Shown here one piece after another: positions 1 through 12,100 of a stretch of 64,000 nt of DNA. The notes beneath the pieces were generated by a model. That model made no database searches. It was not told the origin of the DNA and worked only from the letters and a program-made list of their open reading frames with translations. The translations under genes were made by a program, and so were the position numbers. Source of the stretch: Polyodon spathula. Taxonomy: Eukaryota > Chordata > Actinopteri > Acipenseriformes > Polyodontidae. The DNA lies in the NCBI RefSeq assembly GCF_017654505.1, contig NC_054535.1:41668664-41732663 (forward strand). The letters are read 5' to 3'. Position 1 is the stretch's first letter. Each line of letters begins with the position of its first letter.

Positions 1-383
1 TAAGTTCTAAAGTTAATTGTTATATATTTGCTGTAACCTTGTCTGGGATTCTATATACTGTACCTGCTTGGTTCCCTAGTAAAAGCTCAACATTTGTTCC
101 AATTTTACTGAACTCTTGGCTGGTCACCAGCTTACCAGCCGTTGATAAAATTTTCATCAGTGGAAATGTATAGCAATGTATTTAATGCATATTTTTGCTT
201 CATCATTTTCATTTGTATCCATTTTATAAGTTTAGTCAATCAAATATATACAAAATACCTTACATATGATTTGAATTTAGCTAAGTGTTTTTCATAGCTA
301 AATATGTATTCATTTTCTCACTACTGAATTGGTAAATTGACAATTTTTTGATTTTGAGAATGTTTTTTTCCTCTAGTAGCCTA
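1..383. other. AT-rich DNA, nothing recognised
   Basis: No exon with splice sites or recognisable protein was seen. PLIN2 would be expected upstream of HAUS6 in the human arrangement but is not visible here. Confidence 0.5.
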
Positions 384-1584
384 CAGGTAGTGGACAAAAA
401 AATGGAAGCACCGATGTAAAGTCACTTAATAGGGCGCTGGGCCACTATGTGCGGCCAGTACTGCCTGAATGCACCGTGGCATAGAGTCTACTAGCCTCTG
501 GATTTCTGCAGGAGAGATGTGGCATCATTCTTTCACGTGAAAGTCAATTTGATGGAGGTGGAAAACGGTCTCAGGTATCGTTCCACAATATCCCATAAAT
601 GCTTAATTTGGTTCAGATCTGGTGACTGAGAAGGCCATGACATATTGGATAACATCAGTGTCATGCTCACCAAACCATTGGGCGACCACACTGTGGATGG
701 GGGCATTGCCACCCTGGTAGACCCCCCCCCCCAGGAAAGAAATGCTGCAATATGGAATGAAGATGATCACTCAGTACAATTAAGTAGTGATTAGCATTGA
801 CCTTGCTTTCTAAGAGAATGAGTGCACCCAAACCATGCCAGGAAAATGCGCCCCACAACATTACGGAACTACCAGAACCCTTCACTGTTGGAACCAAGCA
901 CCAAGCTGTAGAGTTCTTTAGGTTGGCACCACACATGCACTCGTCCATTTGTTGAGAACATGGTGAAGGATGATTCATCTGACCATGTCACATTTCTCCA
1001 CTGCTCGGTAGTCCATTGCCTGTGCTCTTTGCACCACTGGACTCGCAAACGTGCATTGCCAGGTGTGATGAGCGGTTTGTGCACTGCAACCTGACTATGG
1101 TATCCCGCTCTGTGGAGTTCTCGGCAGACCGTTTTTGATGAAACTTGCTGCTCGCACTCCAGGTTGAGTCAATTGATCTGCAGTTGCTCGCCTGATTTGC
1201 CTTGCACTTCGAATTAATGCATAGATATCACTATCCTGGAGTATGCAGTTCCGCCCACTGTTGCCCTTTGCTGATGATGTCTTTCCCCTGGAGTTCCATG
1301 CCAACATCACCTTAGACACCATTGCTCGTGAAACATCAGCTGAGCTGTCTTGGTTACTGAAGCTCCTGCCAAGCGCACCCCAACAATCACCCCTCTTTCA
1401 AAGTCGCTGAGGTCTCCTCTTCCAGCCATGCTAGCCATAATTATAGGCAACCAGGCCTGTCCAGCATGCTGGAATGTTATTTGCTTAATTAAAACATGAG
1501 CCACAACTGTGTATTAGCCCTTGCTTTAAGTATACTTGGTGTCCCTCATTTACCGAGGTGTTTCCATTTTTTGTCTACTACCTG
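384..1584 (-). mobile_element. Tc1/mariner element with terminal inverted repeats
   Basis: Terminal inverted repeats CAGGTAGTGGACAAAAAAAT and its mirror at the right end (CAGGTAGTAGACAAAAAATG on the - strand), followed by GGAAGCACC/GGAAACACC, are flanked by TA on both sides (382-383 and 1585-1586). Length 1,201 bp. It carries a broken transposase on the - strand. Confidence 0.93.
590..1429 (-). pseudogene. Tc1-like transposase, inactivated
   Basis: Starts MAGRGDLSDFERGVIVGVR, the typical Tc1 N-terminus, and continues in several frames. The first catalytic Asp survives in VTWSDESSF. The second site reads QGGNAPIHS where the family has QDDNAPIHS, and the third reads SPDLNQIKHLW where the catalytic Glu should be (PIE). 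A long C run (721-732) adds a frameshift. No activity is expected. Confidence 0.9.
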
Positions 1585-2639
1585 TACATATCCTGTTCTA
1601 TATTCATGGTTTAAAACATTGGCAGATATTAATAACGCTACCCTGAAATTCATAAACCTGTTTCTGTGGGTATAGCTTCACTGTATTTTAAGAGGTCTAT
1701 ATATATATATATATAATGTTCCTTAAGAGCCAGTATCTCTGACTTTATTATTAATACAATATTTAAATAAGAGGGTCCAGTTTGAATGGCAATTGATAGT
1801 TTTCAGACTGCCATTCCAAACTGAAACTCCTTGATGTGTATAATCTTGACTAATAAGTGTTTATAACATTGTAGTGTGCAGGGGGGGGGGGGTCAGCAGC
1901 AGGGCTGGTAGATGACGTAACCACATACAAAGACATAAGTCCGATATACATGTGAACAAGCAGAATCTAGCTGTTTAGATCTGATCCTTAAATCGGGGAA
2001 GTTATTTTTTTGTTACTATGAGCATAGTGACTCTTGAAAAGAGACTGAATTCCTTGAGGAACAGAACCTACAATGTAACAAAATCATGTGTATGGCAGGG
2101 AGTATTCATAAAAGCTTAATAAGACAAAACATTTCCATAATCATCAAATAAATCTGAAATAAACTAATTATTATTTTCTATCCAACACTTAATACATAAA
2201 GATTTCCCTTTTGAAATACATTCTTGTTGTTCAGCAGTAACTGTTTGGGGAAATACCTTGAATACAACTTCTTGTTTTTTTTTTCGGGGGGGGGGGCATA
2301 GTTGCAAGTATTTTAAAACTCTAAATTTGTTAAACATAAGTTTGGTGTGCTGAACCAAATAGTTATCGTGAAGCAAGCGTTGTTTCGTCCATTTAACTTT
2401 ACAAGTATTGTTCAAATGAGTACAGTCTATATTAAACCTCCTATTTTAGCGCTATATATAAAACGGTTGCATGGAAAAACACCCACCAAAGACATTTTAT
2501 GATTATTTCGTATCCGCTCAGGCGCGTGAGTATTTGTTGAAATAACTTCGTAATATTTGAAATCACATTCTGATTCTCATCAGGCATGGGTTGGCCCCGT
2601 GATGATTACAAGCGCTTATGATTGGTGGAAGAAGCAGTA
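1585..2639. other. HAUS6 upstream intergenic DNA
   Basis: AT-rich, with short (TA)n near 1700, a G run (1881-1892), a homopolymer block at 2280-2298 and a short dispersed repeat (1876-1951). No gene is supported. Confidence 0.5.
1876..1951. repeat. Dispersed 75-bp repeat, copy A
   Basis: Shares GTGCA...GG, GCAGCAGGGCTG, TAGATGACGTAA and CACATACAAAGACATAAG with 54181-54252 in the same orientation. Family unknown. Confidence 0.6.
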
Positions 2640-3026
2640 CATTTTTATAGGTTCCGGAGCTTGGGCTCGTCACGTGACGTTTGCGGGACGTTCTTAAACG
2701 TATTTGGCGGTTTGATAAGATGTCTTCTTTGTAAGCCAGAAGACAGGTTTGTGCTGATATAATTGCGTGAATTAATTATGTAGGAAAACTTGCACTGTGC
2801 AGTGAACAGCATAATCAAATAGCGACGTTGATACATTTTACGTTTTTTTTTTGTTTTTGTTTTTTTGTTTTGTCTGGGCATAGTATAGCACGTACCACTG
2901 AAAGATGAATACAGCAAGAAGTTCTCGGCTTTTGTTATTTATTTTTTTCCAGAAGTTTAATCGGTTGACCCGAGAAACGTTATGTATATACATTTAGTAT
3001 ATAGTTTTTGATTCCGCAATAAGAGA
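2640..3026 (+). promoter_or_regulatory. HAUS6 promoter region
   Basis: This 390-bp stretch before the start codon is locally richer in GC and CpG than the AT-rich DNA around it. It contains CGTCACGTGACG near 2669 (an E-box CACGTG overlapping a CRE-like TGACGT) and an E2F-like TTTGGCGG near 2703. That suits a cell-cycle gene. The transcription start is not determined. Confidence 0.5.
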
Positions 3027-3157
3027 ATGTCTAGTGTCCCGTCTTCAGCCTGCCATAATGCGGATTATCTGTGGATGTCCCTCCTGGCTTTGGGGTTTCG
3101 GCCGGGTGACGCCGCTGCTTCAATCGGCAAACCGACTAGTCATGTCAGCCTCGGCGT
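3027..3157 (+). CDS. HAUS6: HAUS6 exon 1 (residues 1-43)
   Basis: Holds the ATG and the start of the conserved N-terminal domain (LWM, ALGF, SHVSLGV). The donor GTGAGT splits the last Val codon after two bases. Confidence 0.92.
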
Positions 3158-6100
3158 GTGAGTAAACTAAACAAATCTTTTAACTTAACACAGCACAGTA
3201 GATATCCTTTTAAAGACGGACAGGCCATGCATCTGTATTTTTTAATCTGTAGATTTAAAATGTTATTTTAAATAGATTATTCAGCAGATGTACAACATAG
3301 TTTTAGTGCATGACTGTATTTATATCGCCAAATCGAATGAGTATATAACTAAATTATTATAAAACTTGCTTTTCAGGTAAATTACAGTATATCGTGTAGT
3401 TTTGATTGGATGTAGGCTGATATTTTGTCAAATTATTGCCTAATGGGTAGCTTTTAATACAAGTACGACTGTATTTGGAAGTTGCCAAGAGATACCGTGT
3501 GTATTGGTTAGTGAGCAAGTTATCTGCGACTACTAGCCGTATTTGGACACAACATAAACCATTACATTATTTTTCCAATTTAAAAAGGAAGGCTTTACAC
3601 TCTGATTGTATATATGTTTATGTAATGTGTTGTAGAGACTGAAATATAGTTATAAATAAATGCAGTCGTTATGTAAGTTGCCACATTGTTTGGACTTAAT
3701 CATAAACGTGATGAATGACATTTTTTGTTGGCCTATCGGTCTATTGAGAAATATTCCAGGGCTACAGATGCAATTGACAGTTAAACAATTTGATATGAAT
3801 AACTTAAATGCATTGTTTTGTATTCACAAGCAAACTATATAGAAGTGTTTCCAAAAATTAATTGACTTATTTCATGTTGCACAGACAAAATAGTGAGAGA
3901 CCAGGCTAGATTATCTGAGCACACTTCTTCATGCCAGCACTTCAATACTTTGTGCAGTCTGTACTAGTCAAGTCTGTTTAAAAAAAAAAAAAAAAAAACT
4001 GCTCCCTATTCTGATTAAAATATTATTATTTTATTGTTAATAAAATTACCATTGCATTACTTGGGATTAAATCCGAAGATAGTAGTTTGTGCTTAAGGCT
4101 ATACAATGTGGCAATCCTATTGAAAGCAAGTTGGCTTTCAATGTATTCCTGATTTATGCATTTTGCTGTGAAGCCTTTTGTTTTTTAAACATATTTTTTC
4201 TTTTAGGCATATGTTTAGCAAACCCAACAAGGATGCTTTTTACATTGTAGCCCACTTCTTATTTGAAAAATTGAACCCCACACGTGCCAACGATGTGTTC
4301 AGGTATGGTTATTAAATAGCAAACTACTGTAGTTACTTATTATACTTTGAGTTGATAGTTATCCTGACAAGAATTTGTGGATAAAGTATGTGGTTTGGAC
4401 TAAAATTGTAGGCCTAACTGATCAATTTGTTCCCTTTTTACATCAAGGTTTTGCTGGCCTCCACTGGATAGAAAGACGGATGCAGAGTTTCGTAAGATGA
4501 GCTATGGGTGGCTGCAGGAAATCTATGTACGTCTACAAAGGTGTCACTGTAGAATAGATCCAAGTTCAAACGTGATGAAGTGCCTCAATGGTTTACATCA
4601 AATCATATCGGCTATAGTGGGAGATGCTTGTTGGTTAATAAGCCAGATATAGGATGTTGGAGGGTTGTGGAACATTGAGTTTTATCAGGAAAGAAAAGTC
4701 AATAACTGAGGCTGTTCAGTTTACACCTAGAACACATTTATGATAAATTTCAGTACATTTTGAAAGGGTTTCAAGTTAGAAGATGAAAGGTGAGCTGGCT
4801 GTTTTACAAAAAAATAATCATGACTCCCATTGCATACCAGTATATTACATGAACTTAATTTAGCCTTAAGAAACCAAGTGTGATTAAATTCCCAAGCTGA
4901 AAACTGCTATGCAGTGGTAATCTTTTTCCCCCAGCCATGTTTTCTTTGAATCCCTGGAATTCTAGACCTACTTACAGTAGGAAAAGGGTTGTTGGTGCAC
5001 ACCAGATAAGATTCTGTGTAATTTATAACAGTAGTTGTCAAATAATTAATTAATGTCTATTTTTGTTTTCTCTTAGAATGAATGTGGGGGTTGCTTTCCC
5101 AAAATTGTTGCTTCTTTATTTCTTTCTCCGGGTGGTGCCAAGTTTATTAATCTGATCTTCCACTTTGCCAAATATGTTGTGATGCAGGCCATAAAGAAAC
5201 ATGTCAGGGGTAAGTATGATGCCTGATTTCAGATTACTTTACATATGTCATACGTTACTATTTGTGTTTTTACTGGGTAAATGAAAATGATCTTGAAATT
5301 GCAAGGTTTTGATAATTTAGAAGTTTGATACAAGTAACATCGGAAGAGTCAAATCATTACATTTCTTTAAGTGATGGCGATTGCTTAGAAGAATATGTTG
5401 TGTGCATGTTCCATTTCTTTATGGCTACAATTCTTTGTAGTAATAGTTTTTATATTTTGTTTTTCTTGTAAGGGTATTAAATGTTGCACCTTTTTTTTTT
5501 TGTCTTGAAGCTGATGATACATGGGAAGCAGAAGTTGCAGGTTCAAAGGCTCAGTATTTGGAGACAAAAACAATGAGATGTAAACTTGTAAAAAATAGGT
5601 TTCAACAAGCAGCCTTAAGGCAGCATAATTTGATCCAGGAGTACCAAAAAAAAGCACAGTAAGTAGTAGTAAAAGAGCTACGCATTCATGTTCCACACAG
5701 TTGGTTGTTATTAATAATACTGTCCTTTTTATATGCAAGTGTCGGTGGGATTTCTCATGTTAATTTTTTTCTGATATTGTTATTTCTTGGCAGACACTTA
5801 CCCAGGTTGACTTACAGTTGTGTACAAAAAATACATAAAGAATTACAGTACAAAATACGACTTCAGTCCTAAAGTTAAATTCTGGAGTTGGGGGTAATAT
5901 GTTCTGAAGTGTGACAGGTTTTATATATATATATCTCGATTCCTATCCGGCTGTTGCCGATGGTACTACGCAAGTGTCTGTGAGGTTTCTCGTGTTCATT
6001 CCTTGTTCCGAAGGTCTGCCTGTCACTTGGAACAAGAATGAAAGAACAGGAGGAGTGATTTGGACTCTGCCTGAAAAGCAATGGGCAGACAATGGTTTGC

Positions 6101-9100
6101 CTTGGCAAAGGCTGAAAAGTTATTTTAATTTTTATTTCTGGCTTTGCCAGTCAGCGAGCAGTTTGCAAATTGCCCACATTTCGGGCTTTGCCAGTAACAC
6201 ACAAATCTGAGCGATACACCAGTGATGAGCAGTACGACCAAATTCTTTTTTTTTTTTTGTCATTTAAGAAAATAAACTTACTATGCAACAATTCTTTATA
6301 TAAAGAAAGGATTGACATGGAAACACAGCTGCATTAGTTTAAAGAAAGCTTAGTATTTGACTACTGCAGTGCCCATTTAACAGCTTAATGTTTCACTGTC
6401 TAATCCACAAAATATATAAAGCTGACACCAATTGGAGGCTAACTTGAATTCAGGACACTAGCTTCAGTTCCCCTGAGGGTGTGCTTGTGTTCAGTGATAC
6501 ATTGAAATGACTGTGTGGGCATCTTGTCTAAAGAGACCTTTGTGGTCTTAAAAGCTGTATTTTGTACATATTCAGCAGGTTCTGTTAATGTATCATTCAT
6601 TGATTGTAATCTTCCAGTTGCTCATGTGTAGCATCATAAAGTAAACATGTAATTGTTATCTGATCATGTGTCTGTCTTGTCATTTTGCAGGTCATTGGTA
6701 AAATCTATGAGAGATCTGAGAGCTGAAAGTGTTGAATATGATAATTTGCGGAAGTAAGTGACATACTCTTTTTGCGCCTTTTTTGCTATGTTGCTATGTA
6801 AATACATTGTGAAAATAGACCCATGTCTCTCTTTAGAGTAGTCCTTTTTTTAAATTGAGAATTGCTACTAGTGCCACCTAATATAGTTCTGTCAAAGACC
6901 AAAGCGTGTCACCAAAATATATAACAATATTACCATAATGGTTAACTCCTTGCAAAGCATCTGTAGCATGCATTTGCGTATGACGTTAACACACAAACCC
7001 GATTTGTACAGATTTATGTTTTTATTGCCAGATTGAAAAATGATCACGACGACCAAGAAAGGGGTGTTTGTGCTGGGAAGATTAAAAAGGTTTGTGATTT
7101 TTTCCCAAGCATCCTAAACCATATTTACAGTTTACAGTATTGAAGACTTTGAGGAATACTTCTATTTCAGTTGTTCCCAACCTTTTTCAATGTAGGGACC
7201 ACCTTGATGTTTGCATTTTTCCCCACTTACCACTTGCCACGCATTTTTTTTTCAGATTTCAGATTTTGAAACTAATCTGTATTGGCACGTGTCGGAAGTA
7301 AATATTTACATGACATACCTGACTTAATGAGATTCCTGGGCTTAAATCTTCGCTACATGGTCAGCAAGGAATGTTGTCATTTTGCGCATGGAAAGTTGCT
7401 GATGGCATAGTTCCTGTTTCTTTTGTTTAACATTTTGTTGTGTTTTTTTTTTCATTCTGAATGCATTGTAGATAAATGGTGTCTCAATATAGCAGGTTTA
7501 AACGATTTGTTTGAGAAATAATGCACTGGGGCTTGGGTCGTCCTTGGATCCAGTAAATGTAAATATGTGCTGGTCCCCGCAACCATTACCTTGTGTAGCA
7601 AATTAACCTATCCGTTTGTAATGCAGCTTATTGCACTCGCTGATCGCCAGCTTTGCTCGATGTACATGTAAAAAACACCAGAATATGAAGTGGATGGGAA
7701 GCAATTTGAAAAATGTAAAAAAATTATTGGAGTGTATGATACATACCACTTCTGGTGGGCTGTGTGTGAATTAAATGGGATTGGTGGCGCATAGTCGATA
7801 GGATTTATAGCATTTTGGTTAAATATGAAAATCAAGAGCAGACCTGTACACATTATTTCCAGAAGTAGTGTTAATAGAATTTCCTTTTGGCATATAGTCT
7901 TGAGATATTAAACCTGGCTGAATAAACCCATATAATAACATGGCTCTGAAGTCGATCATTCACACTATGGTACAGTTCACATTAACTACAGTTTTACATT
8001 AACTTCTGTTACTATATGCAGCTAACGGCTCCAAAAACATATTGAAATAATGGTATATACCTATACCCCTGGCACTGTAGCACATATATTGTTGAAAATG
8101 AAAAGTACTTAAACTGGTTTTCATGTTTTATTTTTTTATTTAGTTATTGAAACTGAGTTTAGGAATATTCAATGCATTACGCTACTTTTGTAACATGCAA
8201 AAAGGCTGGCACAGCCAAATTTAGTAATCCTATGCTGGTATTAGCATATTTATTTTGCATATTTAATAAAGGTTGGACACTCGCAATGGCCTTTTTATGT
8301 TGATTGTGAGTGGGATGAAACTGTTTTGTTCCCTCAGGTTCAATCCCTCTGGGCATGTTTAAAAGAAGTAATTTCCCATCTGGAACATGAAAAAGAGGTT
8401 GTGGACTCGGTTGTTAAAGGCAGTGTTGACCAGTACACTCTTGATGGCACTGATGTTTCGGTGAAGGTTCCAAGGTTGTTGCTGGAAAAGATCGAAAAAT
8501 CTGTGCACACGGTAAGTAAACTCAATGAATGAATGAAGATATGTAATGGCTAAACACACATTTACCAAGTCTTGATCCATCTTGCTTGGTCTATAAACAA
8601 CGATGACACAATCTCATGCAGATAACTGCTGTATAACAAAGGGCTGTCATGCGCCCTTAACCAATAAGTTGGCCAACATAATCTTTCTGGAGAAGTGACG
8701 TCTGCCTGGGATGATGGACCTACTAGTCAATCAAAAAGCAGTCATTGCTCATGGCTTACAAATACTATTAAGACCAACGTCAACATATTCTTGCACTAGG
8801 AGACTTTGACCATCTCACCTTTCAAGCAACTACACTTCAGATTTAGGTTTTTAAATATTATACCGTGTTTTTTAATTCACTGTTTTTTAAAACTCCTTTT
8901 GTCTCTTTCAGTTACACACTGGTAATCTGTATGAGGCTGGAAATATAAATTTCATAAGAATCATTGAGCTATTGAATGACGCCCTGAAGCTTCTCTGTGA
9001 AGAGCAATTGCGGACAGGCCCCTGTAAAGTGGAATTAGATGTGCAGTTAATTGAGGGACAAATGAAACTCCAGACTAAAACTTTGCAGGGTCTGAAACGC

Positions 9101-12100
9101 TTGAGGTATTAACTTTATTTGTGATACAAGAATGCAAAGGCCAGTACATGTGGATTTTCTGTGACTTTCCCCAGGTTTCTAAAGTTGTGTAGGTGATTGT
9201 GTGTTTTTTCTGTTACTGAATTGAACTGGCTGTACATGCATATTTTATCAGTGGATAAATATTTTTGGTAGTGCCTTTATAGCCTAACCTTTTGGAATTT
9301 ATTGGCGAGTGTGAACAAGCTGGCTTTAGTGGTGACGTCAGACCAGAAAGGAACACATAGCATTGCGAGGTGAAATGGTGAATGAAACGCACTGTTGCAT
9401 GTATTTAATAAACATACAGAAAATAAAAGGTTGAACAAAACACAAACACTTACAAAATAAATGGCGCGTGGGCCAAAACAAATAGACAGACAAACGGTGG
9501 ACGAACAGAACACAAGTACCGTGCTGGCACTGCCAGCACACAATAGCAAATGTAAGTGTAGTGTATAATATAAATCTTCTCCTCTCTCACCCATTCTCCA
9601 CACACTGAACCCAGAGTGAGTGAAACATGCATGCTTTTATGCAGCTGTACCGAGACACTATTGCAACTGCACGTGAATTAAATTAGTGCACTCCCGTGAA
9701 CACATGCTGTATGCTTTTTAATCTGCAACTGGAGTCGTGTGCAATCCTCTTGCCTAAATACAAATATACAGACCCATTTATATCCCGTGTACCGATGACT
9801 GACTATACATACCAACATTATCACACTACATACAACATAAAACACAAATAAATAGCCCAGGGACAGGGCATTTTGCCACAGCGAGTGAACCTTAATTATA
9901 CTATGTGGTGCAGTGTGTTTTACTTTCATTTGACATACTGGGGTCTGGACTTCATCAATAGGGAGAAAATTACAAAGGAGGCCCTCCCTGATGTAAAAGA
10001 ATCAATACTTGAAAAAGAAAAGGCCTGGGATAAGAAGTGGGAAGGACTGTTGAAGCAGAATCCGTTGAGTCTACTAAACAATGAGAATCCAGTGAGTAGT
10101 AGAATACTACATTCTTTAAGGAGTGTTAGAGATGGCTATTTCTGGATTTATTACGTTGGAATGAAACGCTTTAAGTTAAAATGAATTAATGAAAATGTAG
10201 CTGAAATCCTAGTGTAGTTTATAACTGTATTGTTGTGTCTGTCCGTCTTCCCCCCCAGGCTCTTGATCTGCTCCCGGCCATGTCTGCCTTGTCTTTTGAG
10301 CCTGCCACAGAAGCTGGCTACAAAATGAGTGTATTCTCTCAGTATCCAGCAGCATTTCCAGGTGGGTTCTGTGCAATTGCTATTTTAATTTGACAAGTAG
10401 TGAGGGATGTGTTGGCATCTCTTATGTAGATCAGAGTTGTGTGAACCATCCCTGAGTTACTAAATCCATTGCCTGGTGCTAAATGAACCTGTAACACGTA
10501 ATATTGTTAGTGCTATGACTGCTGCTTATATTCATTTTACAGTTTTTGCAAAACATTTATTTTACTTTTTAAATAAGTTTGCTATAATTGTGTGTTTTGT
10601 TTTTTTTATCTAGAATTGGGTGGTTTAATAGCATTTAAAAGTTAACAATTTGATATTAAATACATAATAAGGCTGTTTAGTAAATCTAAACATCAGTTTG
10701 ATCAGCCTATTGCAGGTCGAGATTAGACTTTTTATTGTATTTATCTATTTAAGAAAATGTAAACAGTACCCTGTCATAAACCACTTAAGAGAATGTCCGA
10801 GAAAACCGTGGTGATATATCGGTGTATTCTCCAAAGGCCATTTCAAAAGTGAGCCTTTTGACCAAGCAATTATCATTATACTAGGAAAATAGCAAGGACT
10901 GTATGCTGTAGTTGGTTCCCTGCTTAAATCAAATGTGCCTTTTTGGATCAGATTCACCAAAGGAAGGGACCTCATCAAACAGCTTCTTGTGTGACTTGGG
11001 GAAGAATATGGAAAAGGAATTGGATCATAGAAGGTATGATTTGATAAAGATGTACCTATTTGCAGTTTTGCTGGAGCTTAGGGGATAATGCAATATTCTC
11101 ACTTGAGACAAAGACTTGACCATGCACTGTTTGTGGTGTAAACATCTGCACTTGGGTGTGGGGGTGGGGTTTGGTTTCTTCAAAACCACAACTAATCCAT
11201 TTTCAGTTAAATTGTTCACTTTTTTTTTTTTTTTCCAATATGATCTGACTAGTCAGGCTGATGCTGTGACCATTTCAGGTAAAGGAGGCAACTGGAAGGG
11301 AAAAGATGAGTGTCAATAAGAACTTATTTTGGCCCACTGTTGCCTTGAAAATAGAAATTTCTGGAAAACTGACGATAATTCATAGGAAATAATTTGGTTG
11401 TCCTCTCCTCTATAACAATGTACTACCTGACAACCATGGATTTAACACTGGTTGTGGAAAAATGTCATTAAGATAAACCACCAATATCTTTACCTATACA
11501 TTTCTAACAGGCCTTTAAATCTCAGCACAAAATGACAATGCATTTCCAATCGAATCAATGTTGCTTAGCTTTCAAGTGCAATGCTACAAAAAAAAAAGAC
11601 AAGCCTCAATTTCTGTGAAGGGCATATTGTCGTGGGGCAGCAAAACATGCATGATACACAGGTAGCAATCACCAGTGCAGGCAATTCCTTTACTTCATGA
11701 TCAGTAATACATTTAAACCTATGAAGGCTTTAGATGTTTTTCTATATAAGGTAAACTTGGTCAAGTAGATGAGCAGTTTTGGTATCATTTTCACATCTGA
11801 TGTTCTGCTAATGACCTGAGCATCAACACCTGATACCAGAGAAAGGAGAGTGGAAACAGCAAAGGCGAGTAAGAGACAATGGCTGCTTTAGCAGTTAGCA
11901 AATGCTGATATTTGTGAAGGGTGTGGTTATGAAGGGGGAGGATTTAAGATGGCATCTCAAATCTAGTGGTAAAACCCAGTACCTGGCTTACTGAGACATT
12001 TGAGGGAGCAACAAAAATTTCTTGGAATTATGTAATCGAAATATAAACTGGTAAAATCTACAGGTATATACAGTAAGTCTTCAATTAGATAAGCCTTTGG

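Larger units (their letters stand above)
3158..8337 (+). other. HAUS6 introns 1-7
   Basis: Apart from exons 2-7 these introns hold AT-rich unique sequence and homopolymers. No intact ORF, RNA gene or recognisable transposon was seen. Intron 7 (7090-8337) is the longest here. Confidence 0.5.
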
